Under the pieces are notes generated by a model that worked only from the letters and a program-made list of their open reading frames with translations, did no database searches and was not told where the DNA came from. From positions 4,105,734 through 4,169,733 of the forward strand of contig CP011020.1 of the NCBI GenBank assembly GCA_001023535.1: a stretch of 64,000 nucleotides of DNA, read 5' to 3'. Below are positions 8,889 through 16,866 of this stretch, in pieces; positions within the stretch are counted from its first letter, which is position 1; each line of letters begins with the position of its first letter. Source of the stretch: Pseudomonas chlororaphis. GTDB lineage: Bacteria > Pseudomonadota > Gammaproteobacteria > Pseudomonadales > Pseudomonadaceae. The position numbers and the translations under genes were made by a program.

Positions 8889-9983
8889 CAGGTTGATCAC
8901 CTGGCCGTCCCGGGTGTCGAGTGGGGAGCGACGTCGGTTGACCACCAGTTCGCCGATCTTGATCAGCAGGCTGCGGGTGACATTGCGGCTGAGCCCCAAC
9001 AGTTGCGCGGTATGGACCTGGTTGCAGTTGGCGTAGCGGTAGGCGGCGCGCAACAGCTCGGCTTCGACCTTTTCATGCAAGTCGCCCTGTTCCTGTTCGA
9101 GCAGTTTTTCCAGGGCTCTTTGCAACAGCGCCTCGGGGTCTTGCGGCAGGCACGCCTGGGTGGTGTCCTGGCGTTCGATGCGCAGGTTCGACAAATGCAG
9201 GTCCTGCACGCCGATCACCCGGTGACGGCAGATCAGCAAGGTGTGATGGATGACATTTTCCAGCTCACGGATGTTGCCTGGCCAGGAATAGTCGAGCAGT
9301 TTGCGCTGAGCCTGGGCGTCCAGGGTCACGTCGCCGAGGCCGAGCTTGCGGCTGTACTCGGCGATGAAATGGCGGATCAGCGGCAGGATGTCGCCGGGCC
9401 GTTCGCGTAGCGGCTTGAGCACCAGGGTGACCACGTTGAGGCGGTAGTAGAGGTCTTCGCGAAAATGCCCGGCGTTGATGGCTTTTTCCAGCTGTACGTT
9501 GGTGGCCGCGAGGACCCGCACGTTGATCCTGATGCTCTTGCGCGAACCCAGGCGTACCACCTCGCGCTCTTGCAGCACGCGGAGCAACTTGACCTGGATG
9601 GGCAGCGGCAGGTCACCGATTTCATCGAGGAACAGCGTGCCGCCATCGGCTTCCTCGAACCAGCCGGCCTTGGCGGTCAGCGCGCCGGTGAAGGCACCTT
9701 TCTCGTGCCCGAACAGTTCGGCTTCGACCAGCGTTTCGGAAAAGGCCCCGCAGTTGACCGCAATGAACGGCTTGTCGCGGCGGGCGCTGAGGTTGTGCAC
9801 GTGGCGGGCCACCAATTCCTTGCCGGTGCCGGTCTGGCCGATGATCAGCACGCTGGCGTCACTGGGTGCGACTTGTTGCAAATGAGCCAGCAAGGCACGA
9901 GAGCTGGGGTCCTCGAAGACCTGGGCCGTTGCGCGGATCGACGTGGCCAGGCTGGGGGAGGGGGGGAGCGTGAGGAGTTGCAT
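8880..9983 (-). CDS. sfnR: Sigma54-dependent transcriptional activator SfnR
   Basis: A 367-residue activator with no large sensory domain: about 20 residues precede the AAA+ module (Walker [15 protein letters not shown] sigma54-contact loop, Walker [24 protein letters not shown]), then a C-terminal Fis-type helix-turn-helix around [15 protein letters not shown]. This short-N-terminus architecture is that of SfnR, which activates sfnG genes under sulfate starvation when supplied by CysB-dependent expression. The ATG at 9983 gives the family length; an upstream frame to 10058 would add unrelated residues. Target: the sigma54 promoter at 890-905. Confidence 0.88.
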   Translation of the reverse strand: MQLLTLPPSPSLATSIRATAQVFEDPSSRALLAHLQQVAPSDASVLIIGQTGTGKELVARHVHNLSARRDKPFIAVNCGAFSETLVEAELFGHEKGAFTGALTAKAGWFEEADGGTLFLDEIGDLPLPIQVKLLRVLQEREVVRLGSRKSIRINVRVLAATNVQLEKAINAGHFREDLYYRLNVVTLVLKPLRERPGDILPLIRHFIAEYSRKLGLGDVTLDAQAQRKLLDYSWPGNIRELENVIHHTLLICRHRVIGVQDLHLSNLRIERQDTTQACLPQDPEALLQRALEKLLEQEQGDLHEKVEAELLRAAYRYANCNQVHTAQLLGLSRNVTRSLLIKIGELVVNRRRSPLDTRDGQVINLST

Positions 9984-10100
9984 GACGATGGCACCCGTTG
10001 ATGAGATTGAGGTCGGGTGAGGACCAACACTCCTTGATGGCAGCACCCCGCGAGCCATTCGGCTTAAGATTTAATCTAAATGATCTAAGAAATTGTTAAT

Positions 10101-10119
10101 AAATAACCTTTAGTTATTT
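10101..10119. promoter_or_regulatory. AT-rich control region with perfect AAATAAC-N5-GTTATTT palindrome
   Basis: The 288 bp between sfnR and the hydrolase gene are unusually AT-rich. They hold a 7-bp perfect inverted repeat (10101-10107 and 10113-10119) and a possible sigma70 promoter with TTGACT at 10195-10200 and TAATTA at 10217-10222. An operator for the rightward operon is plausible; the cognate protein is not identified. Confidence 0.4.
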
Positions 10120-10271
10120 GCTTAAAGCCATCGCCACGCGGCGACGCGGTGTCGGTCAGATCGTTGCAAAGGAGACTGTCTGTAAAAACATTTATTGACT
10201 AAAAGAAATTATCGGATAATTATTTCCCTGCATCTGCTTTCACGCAGAGTCACTGTTCAGGGGCAACCCCG

Positions 10272-11537
10272 ATGAGTCAGAACACCCTGCCAACCTTGGC
10301 AAGCCTTTACGTCGAGGCCAACGAATCTTCCTTGCACGCCGCCCGCCACGGGCCATTGCTCATGCAGGGCTTTCCCGCCGAACCCCACCACCGCGTCACC
10401 TGGAACAACTGGATGCGGCCCCCGTTCAACCAATGGGGGTTTCGCAACCTGGCACGCCTGCGTCCCACCATCGACGTGCAGGCGGGCTGCGGGCCGGTCA
10501 GTGAGTTCAAGCAGGCGCCACAGCCCTTGGACAAGCTGCACTTCGACAGCGAATGCGGCTTGAGCATCAGCGTGATCGACCACCTGGTCGCCAGCCAGAC
10601 CGACGCCTTCCTGGTGCTGCAGGGCGACACGGTGCTATATGAGCGCTACTTCAACGGGCAGCGTCCCGAGGACCGGCACGTCATGTTTTCGGTGACCAAG
10701 TCGCTGGTCGGCACCTTGGGCGAGCAACTGGTGTGCGACGGTGTGCTGGACCCGACATTACCCGCTGCCTTCTACGTGCCGGAGCTGGCGGGCAGCGCGT
10801 TCGGCGATGCCACCGTGCGCCAGTTGTTCGACATGGCGGTGGGTATCGACTACAGCGAAGTCTACGAAGACCCGGATTCCGAGAGCTCCCAGTACGGCTA
10901 TGCCTGCGGGTTCCAGCCGGCGCCGGCGCAATACGCGCAGTTCGAGTCGCTGTATCAGTTCCTGCCGTCCCTGAAAAAGCGCGGCCAGCACGGCGGCTTC
11001 TTCAGCTACGTGACGGCGACCACCGAAGCCTTGGCCTGGGTCATGGAGCGGGCCAGTGGCAAGGCCTGTCACCAGTTGCTGCAAACCGTATGGCGCCAGT
11101 TGGGCTGCGAGCGCGACGGCTACTTCATGGCCGATCCGTGGGGCCGCAGCGTGGCCGGCGCCGGTTTCAGCGCGACGTTGCGGGACATGGCGCGTTTCGG
11201 ACGCCTGCTGGCCAACGACGGCCGCCAGGGCGAACGACAACTGCTCTCGGCCGAGACGGTGGCCCGCATCGCCGCCGGTGCCGACCCGGCGGTCTATGCC
11301 ACGTCAGCCGACTTCCACGCCTGGACCCCCGGCGCGTCCTACCGCAGCCAGTGGTACGTCTTCAACGACCACAGCCAGGCGATCATGGCCGGTGGCATTC
11401 ATGGCCAATACCTGTTTGTCGACAAACCTTCCGGCGTGGTGATCGTCAAGCAGTCTTCGCTGGATGACGCCATCGGCCCGTTCGACACCGACAGCGTACG
11501 CATGCTGCGAGCCATCGCCGCGCAACTGCGCGATTGA
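10272..11537 (+). CDS. Serine hydrolase, class C beta-lactamase fold, NylB (6-aminohexanoate-dimer hydrolase)-like
   Basis: A 421-residue protein with the penicillin-recognizing fold. It has the Ser-x-x-Lys motif FSVTKSLVG (Ser140, Lys143) and a Tyr in GGFFSYVTATTEAL (Tyr246), laid out as in NylB-type hydrolases, where Ser, Lys and Tyr form the active site. No signal peptide is seen, so it is probably cytoplasmic and cleaves amide or ester bonds of small linear molecules rather than beta-lactams. It is followed by a channel protein, a PotF-like binding protein and, beyond a TetR gene, a GABA-permease-like transporter, which suggests uptake and hydrolysis of an omega-amino-acid amide or related compound (inference). 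Confidence 0.75.
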   Translation: MSQNTLPTLASLYVEANESSLHAARHGPLLMQGFPAEPHHRVTWNNWMRPPFNQWGFRNLARLRPTIDVQAGCGPVSEFKQAPQPLDKLHFDSECGLSISVIDHLVASQTDAFLVLQGDTVLYERYFNGQRPEDRHVMFSVTKSLVGTLGEQLVCDGVLDPTLPAAFYVPELAGSAFGDATVRQLFDMAVGIDYSEVYEDPDSESSQYGYACGFQPAPAQYAQFESLYQFLPSLKKRGQHGGFFSYVTATTEALAWVMERASGKACHQLLQTVWRQLGCERDGYFMADPWGRSVAGAGFSATLRDMARFGRLLANDGRQGERQLLSAETVARIAAGADPAVYATSADFHAWTPGASYRSQWYVFNDHSQAIMAGGIHGQYLFVDKPSGVVIVKQSSLDDAIGPFDTDSVRMLRAIAAQLRD

Positions 11538-11571
11538 CCCGCGCCCGACGATAAGAAACCTGCGTTCCATT

Positions 11572-11590
11572 CACCTGGCCTGGCCAGGTG
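11572..11590. other. Perfect hairpin after the hydrolase gene
   Basis: CACCTGGCC-T-GGCCAGGTG is a 9-bp perfect inverted repeat 34 bp after the stop. There is no T-run, so it may act as an RNA stabilizer or attenuator between the hydrolase and channel genes. Confidence 0.4.
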
Positions 11591-11654
11591 TTGGGCGACG
11601 CTTTGCGCCGCCATTCACTGCCCTGTAACAACAATAATCACACAGGAGCTCCAA

Positions 11655-12989
11655 ATGGTTTCCATGATGCGTTTGTCCCGAACGTTGCTGGCGTTCGGGT
11701 TACCCCTGACCACCCAAGCGGTCCTGGCGGGCTACACGTTCGAGGACGGCAACCTCAAGGGTGAGGCCAACCTGACGGCGGGCGGCGCCATCCTCTCGAC
11801 CCGCCAGGTCAATTTCGGCGCGGGCCGGATCGATCTGCGCAGCCGCCGCAACGACGGCACGAAAATCGATTGGCAAGAGTTCTACCTCAAGCCCGGCGTC
11901 AAGCTCGAATATGCCTTGCAGCCCGACTTCAGCCTGTTGGCCGGGGGCTCGCTGGTGGCGGCGACGACCCTGGGCGACGGCGACGCCGGTGGCTTCACAC
12001 GGCGTTCCGACGGCGAGGTCTCCACTGAAGAGTTCTATGGCGGTTTTCGCGCCGGGGAGTGGACCTTCACGGCCGGGCGCCAAAACTACATGATCGGCAC
12101 CGGTTTCATTGTCATGGACGGCGACCTCGACCAGTTCAAGGACGGCGCCTATTGGCTCGCGCCAAGAACCGCCTTCAAGGAATCGGCGCTGTTGGCCTGG
12201 GACCATGGCGCATTGAAGACCCAAGCTTTCTCCTTGCGCACTGACGGCGACCTGGGCGACTTCCGCATGACCGGCGCCAACCTCGACTACAACCTCGCCG
12301 ACCAGGTGACGCTCGGGGCCATGGCCATGAAGGTCAATGCCCTGGGCCCCAAGGGTGCGACGCCGCTGCGCCGCGACGGCATGCAGGTGTACAACGTCCG
12401 GGCGCTCAACGCCAAGGTGCCGGGCGTGCCGGCGCTGACGCTCAACGCTGAATATGCCGTAGAGCGCGGGCACGGCGAAGGCGTCGACTATGACGCCGAG
12501 GCCTGGTACGCCCAGGCAGATTATGCCTTCGAAAACGTGCCGCTGACGCCGATCATCGGCTATCGCTACACCCACTTTTCGGGGGACGACAACCTCGCCG
12601 ACAACCGTCAGGCGTCCTGGGACCCGCTCAGCAAGGGTTATGTCGACTGGGGCACCTGGCTGGTGGGCGATGTGGTCGGCAACTACCTGCTGTTCAACAG
12701 CAATGAAAATGTCCAGCAGTTCTCCCTCAAGACGCACCTCAACGAAACGCTGACCTTGGGAACGATCCACTACCAGTTCTGGCTGGACGAAAAAAACTAC
12801 ATGGGGGCCGCCGTCAATGACCGGCGTTTTGCCGACGAGAGCGTCGTCTTCCTTGATTGGGCGCCGTCCAGGGCGCTGGTGACGTCGCTGTCCTATAACT
12901 GGGTCAAGCCCATGGCCGCGGCCAAGCAGGTGTTTGGCGATGACCAGACATTCAGCGCACTGGAAATGTCCTTTACCTACCGCTATTAA
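11655..12989 (+). CDS. Outer-membrane beta-barrel channel protein
   Basis: A 444-residue protein with a signal peptide (cleavage after TTQAVLA), alternating amphipathic beta-strands (LRSRRNDGTKIDWQEFYLKP, GEWTFTAGRQNYMIG) and the terminal aromatic signature FTYRY of outer-membrane barrels. It resembles the alginate-export/OprD-like porins annotated broadly in pseudomonads; the exact subfamily is uncertain. ATG 11655 is preceded by CAGGAGCT. It lies between the NylB-like hydrolase and the PotF-like binding protein and would let their substrate into the periplasm. Confidence 0.75.
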   Translation: MVSMMRLSRTLLAFGLPLTTQAVLAGYTFEDGNLKGEANLTAGGAILSTRQVNFGAGRIDLRSRRNDGTKIDWQEFYLKPGVKLEYALQPDFSLLAGGSLVAATTLGDGDAGGFTRRSDGEVSTEEFYGGFRAGEWTFTAGRQNYMIGTGFIVMDGDLDQFKDGAYWLAPRTAFKESALLAWDHGALKTQAFSLRTDGDLGDFRMTGANLDYNLADQVTLGAMAMKVNALGPKGATPLRRDGMQVYNVRALNAKVPGVPALTLNAEYAVERGHGEGVDYDAEAWYAQADYAFENVPLTPIIGYRYTHFSGDDNLADNRQASWDPLSKGYVDWGTWLVGDVVGNYLLFNSNENVQQFSLKTHLNETLTLGTIHYQFWLDEKNYMGAAVNDRRFADESVVFLDWAPSRALVTSLSYNWVKPMAAAKQVFGDDQTFSALEMSFTYRY

Positions 12990-13027
12990 GTGTCGCGAGC
13001 CTTCGCAGCCGCGCTGGAGTTTTTCCC

Positions 13028-14131
13028 ATGTACAAGTCGTTGCGTAACACCTTGCTGGGCGGTTTGATTTCATTGTTGGTCAGCGGCGCGGGGATGGCCG
13101 ACGAACGCACGGTGCGGATCTACAACTGGATCGAGTACCTGCCGCCGGAAATCCTCAAGAGCTTCCAGGAAGAAACCGGTATTCGCCCGATCTACGACGT
13201 ATTCGACAGTGTCGAGACCCTGGAGTCCAAGCTGTTGACCGGCAACTCCGGGTATGACGTGGTCTACCCGAGCAGCTCCAACGTCAGCCACCTGATCGCC
13301 GCCGGTGCCGTCCAGCCACTGGACCGCAGCCAATTGCCCAACTGGCAGCACCTGGACCCGGAGTTCATGAAGTCCCTCGAAGCGGTGGGCGACACCGGTA
13401 ACCGCTACGCCGTGCCGTACCTCTGGGGCACCACGTTGATCGGCTACAACGTCGACAAGGTGCGCAAGGCGCTGGGCGCCGATGTGCAGATGAACAGCTG
13501 GGACATCATCTTCAAGGAACAGAATCTATCCCGGCTGGCCAGCTGTGGCGTGGGCTTTCTCGATGCCGCCAACGAAATCATCCCGATCGCCTTGCACTAC
13601 GAAGGCCTCGATCCCAATAGCCTGAAGCGCGAGGACTACCCGAAGGCCCAGGCCGCGATGCTGAAGATTCGCCCCTACATCAACTATTTCAGCTCATCGC
13701 GCTACGGCATGGACCTGGCCAACGGTGATGTGTGCGTCGCCGTGGGCTGGTCCGGCGGCGTGGCCCTGGCCAAGCAACTGGCCGATGCCGCGGGCAAGGG
13801 CGTCAAGGTCGAGATGGCCTTGCCGAAGGAGGGCGCGCCGGTGTGGTCGGACGTGATGATGGTGCCGACCAATGCCCCTCACACCCAAGAGGCCTACGCC
13901 TTCATCAACTACATCCTGCGCCCGGACGTGATTGCCCGGGTCAGCAACAAGATCGGCTACCCCAACCCCAACAAGGATGCCACCGCGCTGGTGAATGCCG
14001 AGATCCGCAACAACCCCGCCATGTACGTGCCGGACGAAGCCCGCAAGACGCTGTTTGCCCTGGAGCCGGTGCCGGCCGCCGTCGAGCGGATCCGCACGCG
14101 CACCTGGACCACCATCAAGAGCAATCGCTGA
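13028..14131 (+). CDS. PotF/SpuD-like polyamine-type periplasmic binding protein
   Basis: A 367-residue protein with a signal peptide ending at GAGMA-DERTV and the hallmark start of mature polyamine binders, VRIYNWIEYLPPEIL. Further family segments are YDVVYPSSSNV, VPYLWGTTLIGYN and VWSDVMMVPTNAPH. Homologues bind putrescine, spermidine or related cations and deliver them to PotGHI-type permeases, but no such genes lie nearby. It therefore either borrows a distant permease or works as a scavenging or sensing protein. Ends at a strong intrinsic terminator. Confidence 0.85.
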   Translation: MYKSLRNTLLGGLISLLVSGAGMADERTVRIYNWIEYLPPEILKSFQEETGIRPIYDVFDSVETLESKLLTGNSGYDVVYPSSSNVSHLIAAGAVQPLDRSQLPNWQHLDPEFMKSLEAVGDTGNRYAVPYLWGTTLIGYNVDKVRKALGADVQMNSWDIIFKEQNLSRLASCGVGFLDAANEIIPIALHYEGLDPNSLKREDYPKAQAAMLKIRPYINYFSSSRYGMDLANGDVCVAVGWSGGVALAKQLADAAGKGVKVEMALPKEGAPVWSDVMMVPTNAPHTQEAYAFINYILRPDVIARVSNKIGYPNPNKDATALVNAEIRNNPAMYVPDEARKTLFALEPVPAAVERIRTRTWTTIKSNR

Positions 14132-14138
14132 GCAGGCT

Positions 14139-14166
14139 GGCCCGGCGTCGTGGCGCCGGGCCTTTT
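14139..14166 (+). terminator. Rho-independent terminator
   Basis: GGCCCGGCG-TCGTGG-CGCCGGGCC followed by TTTT: a 9-bp GC stem with 6-nt loop starting 7 bp after the binding-protein stop. Confidence 0.85.
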
Positions 14167-14177
14167 CCATGGCTTAA

Positions 14178-14789
14178 TCAGGCCCGCATGCCATGGAACA
14201 GCAGCTCGGTGATCCGCCGGACCTGGCTGGAGTGAGCCTCGACATCCGGCTGCTGCTGGTTGACCAGCCGATACAGTTGTAGGTGTGAATAGTCATTGAG
14301 CAGGAAGGCGGCCAGTTCCACGTCGAGGTCGGCGCGCAGCTTGCCGGCCGCTTGCAACTCCCTGAGCAGGCCGCTGATTTCAGCTCGCAGCGCATCGTTC
14401 ATGGCGCGATAGCCTTCGGGCAAATCGTTGTCGCCCCCGAACAGGATCAGCGGCAGCAGTTCGCGCCACAGGCTCGGGTGCATGACTTCCAGGGCGTACC
14501 CGGTCAGTAATCGCTCCAGGTAACACATCGCCTCGACCGGGTCTTCAATCCCGGGGATCTGGCTGCGGGTGTCCTTGAGCGCGCGCTGGTCGGCCTCGTG
14601 GAGGATTTCCAGGATGATTTCCTGCTTGTTGCCGAAGTACTTGAACACGGTGGGTGCCGAGACGCCGGCCTGGCTGGCGATCTGTTCGATGGTGGTGTCC
14701 TGGTAGCCCTGGCGCTCGAACAGTTCGATGGCCGCTTTGCTGATGGCTTGCCGTCGTTCGGCTTTCTGGCGTTCACGCAGTCCGCTCAC
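14178..14789 (-). CDS. TetR-family transcriptional regulator
   Basis: About 203 residues. The N-terminal helix-turn-helix is clear: ELFERQGYQDTTIEQIASQAGVSAPTVFKYFGNKQ. The rest is a ligand-binding helical domain. A GTG start at 14789 is preferred (AAGGA seven bases upstream, family-typical length); a longer frame from 14876 adds proline/arginine-rich residues unlike the family. It is convergent with the binding-protein gene and divergent from the permease at 15166, with a 24-bp palindrome between, so it probably represses itself and/or the permease. The effector is unknown. Confidence 0.85.
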   Translation of the reverse strand: MSGLRERQKAERRQAISKAAIELFERQGYQDTTIEQIASQAGVSAPTVFKYFGNKQEIILEILHEADQRALKDTRSQIPGIEDPVEAMCYLERLLTGYALEVMHPSLWRELLPLILFGGDNDLPEGYRAMNDALRAEISGLLRELQAAGKLRADLDVELAAFLLNDYSHLQLYRLVNQQQPDVEAHSSQVRRITELLFHGMRA

Positions 14790-14905
14790 GGGAGGTCCTT
14801 GTCTGGGAGAGAAGAGGCGGCCGCCGCACACCACCGTCCCTCTGCCGCAAAGGTGGGGGCGAGCGGGCTTCCGCATACCTGTGCAAAATACTTAACTGGA
14901 TAAAA

Positions 14906-14929
14906 TATTTGAAGCACTCATTTCAAATA
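14906..14929. promoter_or_regulatory. Palindromic operator, probable TetR-regulator site
   Basis: TATTTGAA-N8-TTCAAATA is a perfect 8-bp inverted repeat in the 376-bp region between the TetR gene and the GabP-like permease. Otherwise this region shows no gene, only AT-rich promoter-like sequence near 14888-14915. Confidence 0.6.
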
Positions 14930-15165
14930 CTGGCCTTTTGGCTCGGCTCTGGAGGGGGGCCGGCAGTGGCGAGATCAGGCACTGAGGCGGCGCGCTCAGG
15001 TAATTTGCCCCGTCGGCAAGGCAGGTAACGTGACGCGTCATTCCATCCGGTTACACAGATACGTAAAGGGGGGACCAGGAAAAACCGGAAGTCAGCGCTT
15101 CAAGAGGGGCAGTCACCCACTGATCCCTGTCTACGCCTCAATGCCGATCAAAAGAGAATAAGAAA

Positions 15166-16566
15166 ATGACCAGCCCCAGCTTCAAGGATTCGAACGGCCA
15201 TCTGGCGCAGGGCTTCAAGCCTCGTCACGTCACCATGCTGTCCATCGCCGGGATCATCGGCGCGGGCCTGTTCGTCGGCTCCGGACACGCTATCGCCGCC
15301 GCCGGCCCGGCCGTCTTGCTGGCTTACCTGTTTTCCGGGCTGTTGGTGGTCCTTGTCATGCGCATGCTGGGTGAAATGGCGGTGGCCAACCCGGACACCG
15401 GATCCTTTTCCACCTACGCCGACCAGGCCATCGGCCGTTGGGCGGGCTTCACCATCGGCTGGCTCTACTGGTGGTTCTGGGTGTTGGTGATACCGATCGA
15501 GGCGCTGGCCGCCGGGCATGTCCTGAACCAGTGGTTTCCGGCCGTGGACGCCTGGGTGTTTGCCTCGGCGTCCATTGTCCTGTTGGCCGTGACCAACCTG
15601 TTCAGCGTGGCCAAGTACGGGGAGTTCGAGTTCTGGTTCGCGATGGCCAAGGTGGTGGCGATCATCGGTTTCATTTCCCTGGGAGGTGCCGTGTTGATGG
15701 GCTGGATCCCCGAGCGGGAAGCCAGCGGCCTGAGCCGCTTGATGGAAGAACACGGCGGGTTCGCGCCCAACGGCCTGTCGGCGGTGGTCGGTGCTTTCAT
15801 CACCATCATGTTCAGCTTCATCGGCACCGAGGCGGTGACCATCGCGGCGGCCGAGTCCAACGATCCGGCCCAGAACATCGCCAAGGCGACCCGGTCGGTG
15901 ATCTGGCGAATCGGGGTGTTCTACCTGCTGTCGATCTTCGTGGTCATTTCCGTGGTGCCTTGGAACGATCCGCTGCTGGCGTCCGTGGGCTCCTACCAGC
16001 GTGCGCTGGAACTGATGAACATTCCCCACGCCAAGCTCATGGTTGATGCGGTGGTGCTGATTGCCGTGGCCAGTTGCATGAACTCCTCGATCTACATCGC
16101 CTCACGCATGCTGTATTCCCTGGGGCGCCGCGGTGATGCGCCGAAGGCGCTGAAAGTGACGTCCGCGGCCGGTGTCCCGCGCTCGGCGGTGATCGCCAGC
16201 ACCGTGCTGGGGGCAGGGGTCACCTTGTTCAGCTACTTCATGCCGGCGGGGCTGTTCCAGTTCCTGCTCGCCAGCTCCGGCGCCATCGCATTGCTGGTGT
16301 ACCTGGTAATTGCCATTTCCCAGCTGCGCATGCGCAGGATGCTGCATCGGCAGAACGTCGAGCTGGCTTTTCACATGTGGCTGTTCCCGTGGCTGACCTG
16401 GCTGGTGATCGTGTTCATCTCGGCGGCGCTGGCGGTGATGATGGTGACGCCCGAACACCGCAGTGAAGTGAGCACCACCCTGGGGCTGGCGCTGGTGATT
16501 TCGTTCATCGGGCTGGTGACTTCCCGGCAGCATGCGCAGCCCGAACGGGCCGCTTCCCTCGGATAG
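15166..16566 (+). CDS. APC-family amino acid permease, GABA permease (GabP)-like
   Basis: A 466-residue transporter with about twelve membrane segments. It has the APC-family entry motif SIAGIIGAGLFVGSGHAI, then AGPAVLLAYLFSGLL, and FSFIGTEAVTIAAAESNDP in helix 6, all as in GabP/AnsP-type permeases. The N-terminus LAQGFKPRHVTMLS is typical. The likely substrate is gamma-aminobutyrate or a related amino acid. Preceded by the TetR palindrome and followed by two strong hairpins. Single-gene unit, probably part of the same physiological module as 10272-14131. Confidence 0.85.
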   Translation: MTSPSFKDSNGHLAQGFKPRHVTMLSIAGIIGAGLFVGSGHAIAAAGPAVLLAYLFSGLLVVLVMRMLGEMAVANPDTGSFSTYADQAIGRWAGFTIGWLYWWFWVLVIPIEALAAGHVLNQWFPAVDAWVFASASIVLLAVTNLFSVAKYGEFEFWFAMAKVVAIIGFISLGGAVLMGWIPEREASGLSRLMEEHGGFAPNGLSAVVGAFITIMFSFIGTEAVTIAAAESNDPAQNIAKATRSVIWRIGVFYLLSIFVVISVVPWNDPLLASVGSYQRALELMNIPHAKLMVDAVVLIAVASCMNSSIYIASRMLYSLGRRGDAPKALKVTSAAGVPRSAVIASTVLGAGVTLFSYFMPAGLFQFLLASSGAIALLVYLVIAISQLRMRRMLHRQNVELAFHMWLFPWLTWLVIVFISAALAVMMVTPEHRSEVSTTLGLALVISFIGLVTSRQHAQPERAASLG

Positions 16567-16587
16567 TCCGGCGGCGTTTTTCGCCCG

Positions 16588-16645
16588 CTTGGCGCCACGT
16601 TGCTGGCGCCAAGAAATCCACACCCGGGGCCCGTTCGAGGCCCCG
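16588..16645. terminator. Two successive hairpins after the permease gene
   Basis: CTTGGCGCCA-N6-TGGCGCCAAG (16588-16613, 10 bp perfect) and CGGGGCC-N7-GGCCCCG followed by AAAA (16625-16645). The second carries an A-run on the plus strand, hence a T-run for leftward transcription. The rest of the 300-bp gap to 16867 shows no gene. Confidence 0.55.
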
Positions 16646-16866
16646 AAAACCCTGGCTTGCAGCACAACCCTCCCGCTGGTCACCCACTGTAAAAACCCAG
16701 CCTGTCGAACCGGCACTAACCGGTAGCGGCGTTGTCAGTTACTGGCGCCTGTAGCGACGAGGATCGTCACTGAAAGCGACGTGAGTGTTTTCTCCAATGC
16801 CTTCGGGCAGAAAGCGCGCGATGGATTGCGTCTTGGACCGACTCTTTCTTTTGCGGGCGACATTCT

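Noticed and set aside
10272..11537. Annotation as a class C beta-lactamase resistance gene
   Set aside because: No signal peptide, and the Tyr context FSYVTATTE is that of NylB-type hydrolases rather than AmpC.
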